The notes below the pieces were generated by a model that saw only the letters and a program-made list of their open reading frames with translations, had not been told where the DNA came from and searched no databases. Positions 1 through 21,210 of a stretch of 64,000 nucleotides of DNA are shown here, in pieces; within the stretch, counting starts at the first letter, position 1; each line of letters opens with the position of its first letter. The position numbers were made by a program, and so were the translations under genes. The stretch is from Maylandia zebra (lineage: Eukaryota > Chordata > Actinopteri > Cichliformes > Cichlidae). The stretch spans positions 26,044,060 to 26,108,059 of the forward strand of contig NC_135177.1 of assembly GCF_041146795.1 (NCBI RefSeq), in the 5' to 3' direction.

Positions 1-271
1 TCATATTAGTCACGCTATTTATATTGATTTCTCCTTTTTGGAGAGTTGTATTGTAAATAGGCAGAATTTACACACAAACTTCTTTTTATGAAGAGGTCTG
101 AATGTTAGATTGTGAACACATGGTTTAAAAAGGATAGATAAGAGAAAAGGGTTTTATTTTTCTCACGTTTTAGTTTTGCAATACATGTGCACATTAAAGT
201 AGAGCAGTGAAAAGGAACTGAGCTGAAATATTACAATACTGCGAGGAAAATCCAGTTAAGGTGTTGGACAC

Positions 272-7866
<7,595 letters not shown>

Positions 7867-7990
7867 ACTAAGGACTGGGAGCTGCACAAATCAATGGTCA
7901 GTTCCTTGAATGGCTCAAACTGAAGCATTACTGAAAAATAAATCTCTAAGAGTCAAAAGTTTGGTTTATAAATAAAACAAGATGGGATGT
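7867..7990 (+). other. Proximal 3' UTR of ddx6 with two polyadenylation signals
   Basis: Two AATAAA hexamers at 7937-7942 and 7971-7976 follow the ddx6 stop codon within 110 bases and are the nearest candidate poly(A) signals. Vertebrate DDX6 transcripts often have a long 3' UTR, so longer forms ending further right (for example after the AATAAA near 8874) cannot be excluded. Confidence 0.55.
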
Positions 7991-10830
7991 TTGCTGCCCT
8001 TTGGTTGCTCAGGACTAGGTTGTTGCAACCGTGTAAACACAGATTTTAATTGCATTTGTCAGTTAATCTACATCAAAATGTTATTCAGGGTTCATGCTTG
8101 GCCTTGAACGCGCCTGCTGAAAAGCTGTTTGATCTGTGGCCAGTGAGTATTCACTGCCCTATTCTGTGTTTCCAGTATTATGATTGTGAGGTGAATTCAT
8201 CAGCAAGGAATAGCTTAAAAAGTATATCATGTACAGGTGAAACCAGAGAGAATATTCTTGCTCGCTGTGTTCTGAACCATAAGAAGAGTACATATATAGT
8301 GGTATTTTAGGATGTAGTGCATCTGAACACTCTTCCTGAAGCAACCTTTTTAATTGATTAGTTAATCTTCATGAAAGAGGATATAAAGCTTTACAAGATT
8401 TAAAGGTGAAGGGGTTACAGAACAGTCAGCATAGATTTGGACAGAGCTGATCTGCACACAGGGCCAGCTATCTGCTCTGTGGGTTTACTACAGTAGTGAC
8501 ACATTGACATGGTTGGAACTGGAGATTATAATTTTATTCCTGGCTTTTTTCTTTTGTTTTGCAGAACAAACATGGTGCCTGGCATTTGTCACACAATACT
8601 GGCTACACATCAGACAAGATTCAAAGTGAAGATTTTCTTTCTGCTCCTTCCTCCCTCAAAATAATATTTTTGTACATTTTTCATTTCCTGTTTGAGTTTA
8701 CTAGTAAACTGGTGTCCCACAGAAAATTCCCACTTGAGCATGGACAGTGATTTCTATCAGTGTGGCAGACTACACTGCTAGAAATCATGCCTATGTGATT
8801 TGAGCTAAGGTTGAAGGACCTCACCAAATTCAGCCACTATTGAAATGATCTGCTTTTGGTGCTTTGTTGTAAGAATAAAACCGTAACCAAAGGTGAACTC
8901 GGTGGATAGTGCCAACTGTGAACTACAATGTTTGTGTCCACATCCTGCTGAAATGCATTTGAGCCAGTGACATAAAGAAAAACTGCAACTTTGGTCACGT
9001 ACGTTTGGTCATTTCTTATACTGTCTGTGATAATTATGACATGCTCAGTATTATGATGTATTTTATCAGTTTAAAAAAAGTTTTGAAGATCACCAACCCC
9101 AAATTAATTTGATGCATGGTCTGCAGTATTGAATTAAGTAATCTGGTATTTTATTACATTACTGCATTACTTTCACAGGCCTTGTGTGAAATCTGACCCT
9201 TCTTCTGTGGAGGTTTTTAAAATCTTAGCAGAAACTAAGGATTGAAAGACCATTCAATATAAAATTTGCATATACTGCATTAGGGTAAAGCCACAGTTTT
9301 TGTCTGGACACATTTGCTACAACATGACACACATGGAAAAAAAATTTCCCTCTCCCCAACTTCCTTATTTCTGTCAGCTAGAACAGATGTGGCCATTCTT
9401 ACTTGACCCTTCTCATTAGCATTTTTACCCTCACAAGCAGTCTCCCGGGGTTTATTTTTGTAACACTGAGACAAACTGTGTGGAAAATACAATGGAATCA
9501 GCACCAGTAATCCTTTCATTCTTGTCATCACCATTTCATTAACATTCAGATGATTGGGCAGAAAATCTGAATGGTGTGACCACTTCTTGCCTTTACAGGT
9601 GAAGTTTCTTTCCCTTGATTTACTAAAGATATTTGCATTAATTGTGAGACGCACCTAATATTTTGGAATATAGTACACAAAGAGACCAAAGAAGAGCACG
9701 AGTTGGAACAAACCTTCATAAACCAAAATGGCAAAAAATTCTTTCCTCTGACGAACCTTTAAAAAGGGCTGCTGTGCTGCTGCAGTGCACAAAGCTTGAC
9801 ACCCGTTTCTTATGATAAACATTACACTTTTTCTTTTCTTCACCAATAGTACAAACAGTTGTGAGTTCTAATAGCAAAGTTTCAATAATGTTGCACTTAC
9901 TAATAAATGCATTTCATGTAGCACATGTCACATATCAGTAGTCGTAACTACACTAATGACTTTGAACTATTTGACATCAGGGATTGGTTTGTATATAGAA
10001 CTTTTTTATTCTAGTGGCGCATTCTAAGTGTTTTAAACAGCATGCCTCATTCACCCATTCACACTGCAACTTTGTTTCTATGGCAAACTGCTTTGTAGCA
10101 TTCACACACATTTACACTCCAATGAATGTGTCATTGGGTCATCTATTTAAAATATGTATTTATGTTTGTTTCTCTGGCTGACTTTCACATTAGTGCTAAG
10201 CACCCAGGGAGGGGACTCGTTTTTGTCATGCGCATCTGTATTTTTCTTCCAGTGTGTCTGAACTAGTAATTGGACTCGTGGATTTGGTTACTGGATTAGA
10301 ACAGCAATCCTTTGTTTTATTCTTAGAAGAAAATTATCTCTATGGCTTGATGAACCATGTTTTTCTTGACTATATTTATTTTTTTAAATCAGGTGTTGCA
10401 ATGCTAATTCCAAGCAGATAAAAAGTTCAAGTGACTGCACTCCACAGCTGCACTTTCTGTTTTTTTTTTTAATTTCATGAATGATTGCATTTTGGTGTAA
10501 GCCTGATCCATGTAACCTAATATTTCTTGCTAAGACAGAATCCAAGTCAAACCATAAATCTGTCTTTTATTTGCCTAAAATGCAGTATAACATTTCATTA
10601 TTTACATTTTAGTTAGAACCTGTTTGAATAACCCTGTCCACTGGGAGATGATCCCATTCTTTTTGAAAAATACACAAAACCCGTATTCTCATATTAGTAT
10701 AATTAATATATTTTTGTTCCTCGCATATAATTGTGTAAACACTCCTGTTCGCTCCATACCCTTGGAATGTCTTTCAGTGAAAGGCCGAATTATGCGAATG
10801 TTCAGTAAATGAATCTAATGATACGTCACT
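7991..10830. other. Intergenic or distal ddx6 3' UTR; no gene recognised
   Basis: No exon-like or family-like open frame was found on either strand. The stretch is AT-rich unique-looking sequence apart from a decayed repeat fragment at about 10019-10140. Part of it could be a long ddx6 3' UTR. Confidence 0.4.
10019..10140. repeat. Decayed fragment of a dispersed fish repeat
   Basis: The stretch around ACAGCATGCCTCATTCACCC followed by CACACTGCAA and a second CATTCACACACATTTACACT matches the same repeat as 28940-29070. Only part of the unit is present. Confidence 0.5.
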
Positions 10831-10849
10831 ACAAAAGGGTTGTCCTAGC

Positions 10850-10990
10850 TTCAGCCAATTGTTGCCGGCATGAGATGCACATGAGCCAATGCACAGACGA
10901 GTCTGGTAATGGGCGGATCCTTGTCAACTACGGTCACTGACGTTGTGAACTTTACCGGTGTTGAACTACCCCTGGACCCAAACCGTCACC
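10850..10990 (+). promoter_or_regulatory. Probable tomm40 promoter-proximal region and non-coding first exon
   Basis: A GC-richer stretch ends in a strong splice donor (CACC|GTAAGTAGG, intron from 10991). A matching acceptor with a good pyrimidine tract (CTGTCTCTCTCAATAG, ending 11686) sits 19 bases upstream of the tomm40 ATG. This suggests a non-coding exon ending at 10990. No TATA box was seen; the transcription start is a guess. Confidence 0.5.
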
Positions 10991-11705
10991 GTAAGTAGGT
11001 AAACCGCAGAAAGGAAGGGGGTGTTTTGTCATTTGGGGGCAGGGGGGGTATTTCATGGCGTTACTCTGTCTTGCGTCGTAAATCTAGTTACCGCTCTATT
11101 CACATATGGGCGAATAGATCTCGTGGTCAATTCCACATGGCTACCTAGCCAGCCAGTTAGCTAACCAACCTCTGCTAGCTCGCTTTAGCATTCATAGGTT
11201 AAATGCTGCTAGTGAATAGTTTTGTCAGCTGGTGGCTTAAATCCATATGTGGCTTAACTAACAAATAACCAACTGCAGTACAACATGTCTTACTATCAGG
11301 TTATACTGTTTTTATTGTATTTAAAATCTCGAGAGTCTAACTAAATTGGGCCTTAGCTGAAACCAACATGCTGCACCAATGCTTCAATGAGGGTAGCGGT
11401 GTTGATGGTCGCTGAAGTCTTGTGAGCAAATGCTTTAAGAGCTCCGTGTTACTAAAGGGCTTACAGATATACTGTATGAAGCATGAGTAACAGATCTCTG
11501 AGCAGAATATGCGCGTGTATGTATTTGTGTATTTACCTCACAGGATATGCAGTTCATGTTCAAATTTACTTTTTGACCATTTCTACAAGATCAGTTTAAC
11601 AGTTTGTAATCTGAATGCAAATATGCAGCTTTTATTGCTGTTTTGAAACAATAATGTATTTATACACTGCCTGTCTCTCTCAATAGGCTGTTACCATCTA
11701 AAACT

Positions 11706-14700
11706 ATGGGCAGTGTGTTGGCTGCCGCCTCCCCCAGTCCAGCCCCAGCTGTAGCTGGAAGTGGACAAGGGGTGCCAGGCTTGGTGTCGGTCCCTCCTGG
11801 GTTCACTATGCCCTCAGTGTCTTCCGTCCCTCCAGCAGCTGGATCTGACCAGCCGACGGCAGATGCACAAGCCTCTCTCCCAAATCCAGGATCATATGAC
11901 GAATGCCACCGCAAATGTAAAGGTCTGGAAATGAGGCGCTCTCTCTGCATTTCTTCATTTGTTTTTCAACTTTTGCATCATAATTATGCTGTTGTATCAT
12001 TGCATCAAGTGTCATTGTTAAGCCGTGTTGTTCTCCCTGCTTCGTTTCAGAGGTGTTTCCACTTCAGATGGAAGGGGTGCGGTTAGTGGTCAACAAAGGC
12101 TTGAGTAACCACTTCCAGGTCAGCCATACTGTTACCCTCAGCACCCTGGGTGATTCTGGTTATCGATTTGGTGCTACCTATGTAGGCAGTAAACAGACTG
12201 GGCCAGCAGAGGTAATGCTCTCTTTTTTTTCTTTTTTCTTTGCCTTTGCCTTAACATACTACTGATGTGATTCTGACCGTTGTGTGTAAATCTTTGTAAT
12301 GTTTACAGAATTGAATGTTAATTCCATAAATACATCAACATTTCATTTAAAATGCATGAATATTATTGAGGTCGCGGTTATTTGTCACAAATAATCATTA
12401 GAACAAAATTGTCCTTTTTTTCTTTTTTTTGCACTGTCATGTAAATGTAGCATAGCTTTTATATTCATGTTGCCTTACATTCCTTATGTACAATGCTTTG
12501 CAAAAAATAAGTCACCTAGATTCAGTGCATCTTTTAGAAGAAAACTAGAAAACTTACCAAAGTGTAAGATAAAATCAAAACAAACAGGACACTCTTTGTA
12601 TTTGTATATTGTGCTAAATTCCTGTTAATTAAATCTTTTTAAAGTGTTTATTCACCTCTTTGAGGTGAAATATATTGTCTTGTGTCATTCAAACATTTGA
12701 ATTTGAACTAAATAAAGTTGTGTCCAAACTACAGGATAAAAAACAAACACAAAAAAACAAACTAAAGTGGCCATCCCTGAGTGTAGCCAAATGAAAATAA
12801 AAGGTAGGATTATGCAGGAAACGACCTACTGTTTTAGTATTATTGTAGTATTGCTTAATGCTTAAGGGTTAACACATCTTTGTCCAGTATTTTGACTATT
12901 TTCCTAAAGCCTTCATTAATCACTGTGTTTACTGGATGAATATATCTTTGGTAAAACGTGTTGGCAATTTCACTATGTCTTCATGAGCTGGGTGGATAAA
13001 CTGTACATGCTTGATTTTCTGGACACCTGACCTGCTATTGGAGGATTTCAATAAGAAACAATTGCATTGTTTACGTTGCCTTTATGCAATCATCTTACTA
13101 CAGTTAGCTGTGTGACTTTGCCACACAGACGTGAGTCTGCTATACTTTTTGCACATTGTTTGTTCTTGGTTTATGTCACTTGTTTTAAATTCCCAGTATT
13201 TTATAAACCAACGGATGATAATCTGCTTTGAGAAACAACCTTCTGTTGTACCAGATGTTTGACTTTTTAATCTAGTGATACTTGTTCAGATGACATCCAA
13301 TACATTTTATGGTGCAGGTAACAGCTGTTATTTGGCATATGCAGGGGACTTCATCAGGGGGTAATTTTAGAGAGCGATTTATTTGATTTTGTTTTGTGTT
13401 TGATTGGCAGAACACATTTTTAATATCACTTGATCATGTTCATTTATTTGGTTGAAGTCAAACTCGTGATCACCATTAATAGTGTATCTCTACTTCAGTG
13501 TGAATCTTCACATAAATGTCTAATAAGCCATAATGGATGATTAGTGATATTTTATATCCATCTTCTTCTTTCTATCCGGGGGCTGGTTTACGGGGACAGC
13601 AGCTCCCACAGGGAAGCCCAGAAATCAATCTCTCCAGCTACCTCGTCCTGCTTGTCCAGGGGAACACCAAGGCGTTCCCAGGCCAGCTGACAGATATAAT
13701 CACTCCAGTGTGTCCTGGGTCTGCCCAGGGGCCTCCTCCCGGTGGGACATGCCCAGAACACCTTGCCCAGGAGGCATCCTTGTCAGATGCTCGAACCACC
13801 TCTACGGGCTCCTATCAATGCGGAGGAGCAGCGGCTCTACTCTGAGCCCCTCCTGGATGGCTGAGCTTCTCACCCTATCTGTAAGGGAGAAGCTAGCCAC
13901 GCTTAAGAGGAAGCTCATTTCTGCCGCTTGTATCCGCGATCTTGTTCTTTCGGTCACTTCTTTCGGTCACTACCCAGAGCTTATGACCATAGGTAAAGGT
14001 AGGGACGTAGATTGACTTTGCTTTTATCCTCGCCTCGCTCTTTACCACGTCTTACCGGTACAGTGTCCGCATCACTGCAGCCGTAGCACCAATCTGTCTG
14101 TCGATCTCCTGCTTTCTTCTCCTGTCACTCGTGAACAAGACCCTGAGATACTTAAAGTCCTCCACTTGAGGCAGGAACTCGTCCCTGACTCAGAGTGGTC
14201 ACTCCATCCTTTTCCGGCTGAGGACCATTGCGTCAGATTTGGCAGTGCTGATTCTTATTCCCACCGCTTCACACTAGGCTGCAAACCGTTCCAGTGTGAG
14301 CTGGAGGCCATCACCCAATGAAGCAAACAGAACCACATCGTCCATGAAAAGCAGAGATAAGATTCTGAGACCACCCAAGTGAAGGCCTTCTGCTACTTGG
14401 CTATGCCTAAAAATTCTATCCATAAAATATTCTATTCTACTCATAGGGGTCTTGTGAATTGCTCTTTGTCCGGTGTCTCACCCAGGACCAATTTTCCATG
14501 GGAGACCCTACCAGGGGGCAAAAGCCCCTGGACAACACAGCTCCTGGGATCCCTGGGATTGCATTTTATATGCAAACAGTAAAAGATCTTGTCTGTCACT
14601 GTGACTTGAGTGATCTGTGCATAATCATTTTTTTTTTTTATAAATTTCTTTTGAAAAAATTACAATATATGTTGAATGCATGTGGAAACTAACTGTAGAC

Positions 14701-17700
14701 GTTCACATACAGTAGAGCAATAGCAATATTATATGCATCAGAAATTCATCTAGAGCACCAAAATGTGGCCACCTAACCTAAAAACTAACTTGTTGATTTG
14801 GATTATTGAGCCAAAGTAGTAGAGGTGGGAATCACCATACATCCCACGATACGATATTATCACAATACTTAACGCACGATACGATATTATTGCAATTTTT
14901 AAAATATTTTGCGATATTCAGATTCTGTACATAAAGGTAAACTTTATCAATATTCATTTTATCTAATATCAAAGTCTCACACTCAGTCTTTCTCTCATTT
15001 CAGTCAGTTTTATTGTTGACAAACTGAATGGTTTGTATTACAGTCTAGTCCAACTTAACTGAATGCAACCATCTGGTACAATTATAGCTATTCTGAACTA
15101 TGCAATTTATGAAAACTATGCAGCCCATTCAGCAACTGAAGAATTTGAAAGTAAATTAAAATAAAATAATATTTTATTTTAACATTAAATAAAAAAAGTT
15201 TTAAACTTAATTAAAATAAAACATGTCTTAAATTAAAATAAGTAAACTGTCATGTTTATTGCTGCCAAAAAACAAGTTAAACACATTTGGACAGTGAAGG
15301 AATGTCAGGATCCTTGCTCAGAAAAAGGATCAACATGCTCTGAAGTCAGAGTTCCAGTCCACAAAAACTTTTTTTGTAACAAAATATCGATTTCTGCTGT
15401 CCCTGTATCGATACATTATTAGCAAACAAAATATCACGATACTACACAGTATCGATTTTCCCCCCCACCCCTACAAAGTAGTGTCACCTTAAATGCCTGT
15501 CTCAAAAATTTAGGGGACCTCATGATAGTTCACTAATTTAGTGGGATGCTGAGATACGCTACAATGAGGCTTACAGTGACATTCATAAATATCTTGAGTA
15601 TAGTTGTGGATATTGACATCAAAAACAACCGGCTATAATACACTGAATGTTTCAAGACCATTAGGAAATGTTGGTCTGTGAACGTGATAGATCTTTTTAT
15701 GGAATTTAGGGTCCTGTGTAATTGTAAAGCATCAGCCACTTATGTGAAATCTGTATTTTTGTCGTGCAAAACAATTGGACAAAACAAAACTGAAAAACAT
15801 AATTTTGGAGCATTATGGAAGCTGTTTAAACACCAGATGTATTCCAGACCATTAAAGTCTGACCTGTGGTTGACAAAAACAATTGAATATAGTGATGACA
15901 AAAATCATTATTGTGTGTGCTATATTATATTATTAATAACCAATGCCACTCCTGAAACATACAAAGTGTGCCTAAATTAAAGATAACTCAACTTTATTAT
16001 GGTGTTAATTGTGTGCATTTCCCCCCATTTAGAGTTTGTCTCTAAAGCCTCTTTTCCATTAGTACCTACCTGGCTCGACTAACTTCAACTTGGATCGACT
16101 GTTTTTTCATTACAATTCAGTACTACCTAACATGCGTGGTTGTCGTCATAGCAACACGTCCAAGCGTCCCGCAGAGTAATTAACATGACACGAACGCTAC
16201 GAAAAAGGTGGACGTTGTGGCAAGAATATACCTTTTGCTCAGTCTGTGCCTTTTCTTTGGTCTCAGGGATCACCGTATTGTTTTTTGTAGCCATTTTTCT
16301 TATTGGTGGGTTTCAAAAATGGTGTTAATGATATGCCTTCATGACTCATCGAGTGACGCTACTGACCAGCCAATCAGTGGCATGCAGGCTGACGACGTCA
16401 CATTTTAGTACTTGATCGAAAAGTACCTGATACCAAGTACTTTTACTAAATGGAAAAACCAATTGAAGTTGATCCCAGTAGGTACTAATGGAAAAGGGGC
16501 TTAAATGACATATTATTAGTGTGTTTGACATTTAGTGTATTATTAGAGTTCAAAACTTCAAAAACACCTGGTTGGATTGTTTTTCTTCACATTTTCACAG
16601 CCCCAGATTCTGTATTACCGGTATTGATGCTGACTGCCATTTTATACAGCTGTTGACATAGTTTTGAAAAGCTGACAGTGAAGTGGTATTCTCTCTAGTC
16701 ATTCCCAGTGATGGTTGGAGATATGGACAACACCGGCAGTCTGAATGCGCAGGTCATCCACCATCTTACAACAGCTGTACGCTCCAAAATAGCCATACAG
16801 GTATGTAGACATGCAATAGCATGTAGATGTGATCCTTTAGAATTTTTATTAAGCGTTTCAGTGAATGTTTTGTTGTCCTTTCAGTATTTTATATTTTCTT
16901 TTTATTTATTTATTTTCAGACTCAGCAGCATAAGTTTGTGAACTGGCAGTGTGACATGGAGTATCGAGGAGAGGACTTCACATCTGCTGTGACGCTCGGA
17001 AATCCAGATGTACTTGTTGGATCTGGTATGATAAAGATTAGTTTGATCAGTTATCCTTTATTTATTGAAGAAAAAGTCACATTGAAATTAAAATCTCTTT
17101 TCCAAGAGAGACCTAGACAAAACTGTAGCAGAAGTTGCAACAAAAAAAGTAAAAAATGTGCTGCAAAATGAAATATAAAAATATTATTCTTAATAATGAA
17201 TATGAAACCTGATGCATTTAGTTCAATAAACAAAGGTCCAAAAGGAAGATTTTTTTTTTTTTAATAGCAAAATAATAAATTGAGCGTCATTGGGCCTTTC
17301 ATGCTTTCGTGTGTCAATAAAACACTTTCCAGATGTTCTTTCAGAACCACAGCTGATGTGACTGAATTTCAGCTTGCTGCTGAGTTGAATTGTGTGATGT
17401 CTGAGAAGCAAAGCATCAACCTAATAATCTAATAAACATTAATGGAAACCAGGGGGCGCCTGATGTCCATGAATGAGTGCTGCCTCACCTACAGAAAGTA
17501 ATACATTGCTAGTTCAGTCTATGTGTCCAAACTGTGACTCCTGGAAGAAGTTCTCATTTCTTAGAATACTACTACTATACTCTGTCACGTATTCACAACC
17601 ATTGATAATAAAACCCAACTCGACAGCAACAACAACAAAAAAAAAACTAGCGAACTACACAGGAGGGATTATAACAGCTGTTAATGAAAAGCTAGGAGTG

Positions 17701-20700
17701 CTTATAGACTACAAACATCCTCTGTGGGCGCCAGTTTAGCTCAGTGCGTTGAGCAGGCAATCGCATGACATACGGCTTAGAAAATATAAAAAAGTGTACA
17801 ACGGGAATGTGTCTCAAAAGAAAATATAATCTGTATTTGTAATAGATGCTTTTTACTGCTGCAGGCATTTTGGTGGCCCACTATCTTCAGTCTATTACTC
17901 CAGCACTGACTCTCGGTGGAGAGCTTGTGTATCACAGGAGACCAGGGGAGGAAGGAGCGGTCACCTCTCTCTTGGGCAGGTACACAGGTAAAATCGCTCT
18001 TTAAGATTCACATTCTGCACTGTAAGACTACGTTGTGCTAAAATTGATATATTTTATCATGAAGCTTTAAGGGTATGGTAAAATGTGAGCTATCTAAGAG
18101 ATGGATTAGTAATTCTCCCCGCCTTTTTTAAAAACTCCACAGGTGAAAACTATGTTGCTACGTTGACTTTGGGAGGAGCAGGAGCTCATGCTACATACTA
18201 TCACAAAGCCAATGATCAGGTATCTAACTTCAGTTAAATTGTGTTGCTATACTACTCAGGTCACACTACACTTGCATAAATCCTCACAGTAGATCTGAGG
18301 ATTTCATCTTGGGCATGTGGAAGTTTGGCCTCCTGAGGCCATCACTGACACAATGCCAAACCTGTCATAATTTTGCGGGCAACATAACCACCTGTAACTG
18401 TCTTTAACAGTAATGGTTAAAATGTTTTGTAGCTCAAACGAAAAAAACACAACAAAAAGATTCTCTTCTTTCATCCAGTGCATAGCCAAAGTCTAGAGAA
18501 TCATGAGGGACGTTTACAAGAAAATCCCTGTAACTTGCAAATGTACTTTAGATAAGCAATGGCTTCTTTCTCCTGAGCACATAATACATTTTTACAATAA
18601 AAACAATAAGTCAAAAACGCATGCAGCCAGAGAGATTGAGCAATTCACAACCATATATTAACATCAGAGACAATTTTGCTTCTGATGGTCAAAGATTATG
18701 AATGTTGGTAAAATTTTGCAAAGAGTGTTGATGAGACTCGATTGTGGGTTTGACTGCTGCACATTGGAGTCTGGATAAAGGAACAAATATACTGAGGGGG
18801 GTTTTTTTTGGGTTTTTTTTGCAAAAATCACAGGTGAAGTAAATCCTGTGTTGTTCTGTGTTGTCCTTAAAGTGACACATTTGGCGTGAACAGTTTGCAG
18901 TGTTGGGAATCCTAGCAAAACAGTGTTTTGGGGTTGTTTTGATTTTCTACTCCACATTCAGTGAAAACTGGCCTTAACTCTGATGTGAGTAACAAAATCT
19001 AAATTCTGGAATATATTTTTTGCAAGTCTGCTGATTTTGGCTTTGAAAATATTTTGCACACGTGCAATGTGCATATGGGTACTTTAATATTGAATTAACA
19101 GACTTAATGTTACATGTACTTTAAATTTCTTCTTTCACAGTTGCAGGTAGGAGTTGAATTTGAAGCCAACACGAGGATGCAAGACACAACAACATCCTTT
19201 GGTTACCAGTTGGACCTCCCCAAAGCAAATTTGCTCTTTAAAGGTAAATACCGTACACAAGTTGTAACAATCAGTAAGAACTAGAGATGGACCGATCCGA
19301 TATTACGTATCGGTATCGGTCCGATACTGACGTAAATTACTGGATTGGATATCGGACAGAAATAAAAAATGTAATTCGATCCATTAAATATCAAAAAAGC
19401 ACCTCACAAAACTTGCGACATGGCGTAACTCGGCTCATAACCGTTGCACTTCGCAGCAGTATACCTCACGTGATAGAGCAGCTGTGTGTATTTGGAGCCT
19501 CGCTACCAAACCGGCATTTCATCTCGAGGAAGTTATCCCTAAGAGAAGTAAAGCAAGTGTGTAAGTTCATCTCTTAATGTTTGTAAAGCATTCCTGCGTT
19601 AAGCTTAACAACCGATATATGGAGCGACTGCCTCTTCTCTCTCCTTCCCTCTCCTGCTGCTACTTCAATCGTGAAACTGCTTAATCATCAGCTGATCGGC
19701 TTTTCTGTCGCGAGTCCGTCTCTCTTCTTTGTTTTTGGCCCACTTTGCACGAGAAAGAGGAAACCAGCGGCTGAACAACAGTAGCACGTTTAAGCTTGAT
19801 AAGCTGTTGTTAGAATTTATTTAATATTACTTTCTAGACCAGGATCTTTTTCTACAGCTGACGGCTGGTAACTGTGTAGGGGCGGATCTAGCAAAGTTTA
19901 GCCAGGGGGGCCGATAGGGCATGAAAAGGGGGCACAAAGACATACTTTTCTTTCTTATTCTCACTTAAAATGTCTAGCTTTTAATAAATAATTATCTGAA
20001 TCTTACACCCAAAGTTTTAATCTGATGTAAAATGTATAGAAGTCCATTACTGTATATAGTAACTGTTAAGTCTAATATACCCTAGTAAGCTATAGTACTT
20101 TTTCCTTTGGGAAAGTATCATCTGTGAATTCTGGAATTGTGTTGAAGAAAGATGTTGAATCTATTTAATTATTCTTGAAAAATAATTTATTTCTGTGCAT
20201 TTTTTTTTCACCCTACATCGAAATTAAAGTTGATTACGTCGATTAAGCATCATGAGGTGGAGGGGGGGGTGGTTCCCTATTTTTATTTTTTGCTGGGAGT
20301 TGGCAACCCTGTTAGTTAGGTTGCTTAATATTTCTGCTAAGTACTCTTTAAAATACCAGAATAGGGAGGATGGAGTAGGTTTAAGTTTATTAGATTGATC
20401 AGTATTGCTGAACTATGAAATATTTTGGGTGCAGTGTATTTTTTACATACAGGTATAACAGAATAGCTTTAGTGTTGTTGTTTATTTAAACTTGAGTATG
20501 AACTTATACAAAATGCAGCAAGATATTAAAAAAACAGTTTTATTGATTAAAAAACACTATTGGATTCATATCGGTATCGGCAGATATCCAAATGTATCGG
20601 ACATAAAAAAGTGGTATCGTGCCATCTCTAGTAAGAACATTACCAAAAAAGGGGAAGCAAACATTTCCATTTCAAAATTCATCACTTCTATGTTCTCTTC

Positions 20701-20845
20701 TGCAGGATCAGTTGACAGTAACTGGGTGGTTGGAGCAACTCTTGAGAAAAAGCTCTTGCCGCTGCCTCTCACACTGGCCCTCGGGGCTTTCCTCAACCAC
20801 CGTAAGAACAAATTCCAGTGTGGCTTTGGTGTCACGATTGGCTAG
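11706..20845 (+). CDS. tomm40: TOMM40, channel subunit of the mitochondrial outer-membrane translocase (8 coding exons, 342 aa)
   Basis: Beta-barrel pore of the TOM complex, through which nearly all nuclear-encoded mitochondrial precursors enter. Coding exons: 11706-11922, 12051-12211, 16699-16800, 16920-17025, 17865-17987, 18143-18219, 19141-19243, 20706-20845; total 1029 nt, in frame. The N-terminus [15 protein letters not shown] is a Pro/Ala/Gly-rich segment as in human TOM40 (361 aa). Conserved blocks follow: [96 protein letters not shown], and the C-terminal strand [12 protein letters not shown] carrying the beta-signal read by the SAM machinery. The full-length N-terminal segment favours TOMM40 over TOMM40L. 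Introns 2 and 7 are large because of transposon insertions. Confidence 0.97.
13565..14560 (-). mobile_element. Rex3-like (RTE clade) LINE fragment, antisense in tomm40 intron 2
   Basis: The - strand carries decayed reverse-transcriptase 3' coding sequence of the Rex3 type. On the + strand it shows the family's familiar stretches, such as CTTGTATCCGCGATCTTGTT, CTCCACTTGAGGCAGGA and TTTTCCGGCTGAGGACCAT. A detached part from farther 5' in the element (CCATGGGAGACCCTACCAGG) lies at about 14455-14560, so the copy is internally deleted as well as truncated. It is a pseudogenised LINE copy with no role in tomm40 evident. Confidence 0.75.
14820..15473. mobile_element. Non-autonomous hAT element in tomm40 intron 2
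   Basis: A perfect 8-bp target duplication CAAAGTAG flanks it (14812-14819 and 15474-15481). Inverted ends read TAGAGGTGGG on the left and TAGGGGTGGG on the right. The 654-bp interior is AT-rich with GATACGATATTAT-type subterminal repeats and shows no transposase frame. Confidence 0.85.
16046..16501. mobile_element. PIF/Harbinger-like MITE in tomm40 intron 2
   Basis: The 456-bp element has inverted ends AGCCTCTTTTCCATTAGTAC and AGCCCCTTTTCCATTAGTAC, about 25 bp with one mismatch. It is bounded by TAA at 16043-16045 and 16502-16504, consistent with the 3-bp TWA target duplication of PIF/Harbinger elements. The interior has no transposase. Confidence 0.75.
17725..17785 (+). repeat. tRNA-like fragment, possible truncated SINE head
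   Basis: GCGCCAGTTTAGCTCAGTGC followed by GTTGAGCAGGC resembles a tRNA 5' half with an A-box. No B-box or 3' half follows, so it is not a tRNA gene. Confidence 0.4.
19282..20630. mobile_element. Non-autonomous hAT element in tomm40 intron 7
   Basis: A perfect 8-bp duplication GTAAGAAC (19274-19281 and 20631-20638) and inverted ends starting TAGAGATGG mark a 1349-bp hAT insertion. Subterminal regions carry repeated TATCGG motifs on both sides (19310-19360 and 20570-20600). No transposase domain was recognised in the interior. It ends 75 bases before the last tomm40 exon. Confidence 0.87.
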
Positions 20846-21210
20846 AGGTTCGGGGGCTGCTTGGAACCAGCCCACAGGCCACCGTTTGGACCGGCACAGA
20901 GACACACAGGAAACCTGGACTAAGTTTTAAAAATTGGATTGAGAGACTCTCTTATAACTGATTTTCTGAGGCAGACAGAGAGACAAAAATGACTCAAGGA
21001 GCCAGGACTGGCCAAGCCATGCCTACATACTGTAGCACAAATGTCTTTCCTTTATGGTGTGTTGGATGTACCCAGAGTCTAGAGAGATGTATATCAGAGG
21101 GGATCATGTGACGCATGACAACATGTGATGTGAAAATCAAAGTAAGTGGTGAGACATAATATATGGTGGTTATGTATAAATTGAAATAAATGTGATTACT
21201 TTTTGTACAT
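20846..21210 (+). other. 3' UTR of tomm40
   Basis: Non-coding sequence follows the stop codon to an AATAAA at 21185-21190. No other feature was seen. Confidence 0.6.

Noticed and set aside
13537-14015. Open frames rich in Pro and Ser in tomm40 intron 2
   Set aside because: They are the reverse strand of a Rex3-like LINE fragment.
17725-17785. Possible tRNA gene
   Set aside because: Only an A-box-like 5' half is present; there is no anticodon arm or B-box.
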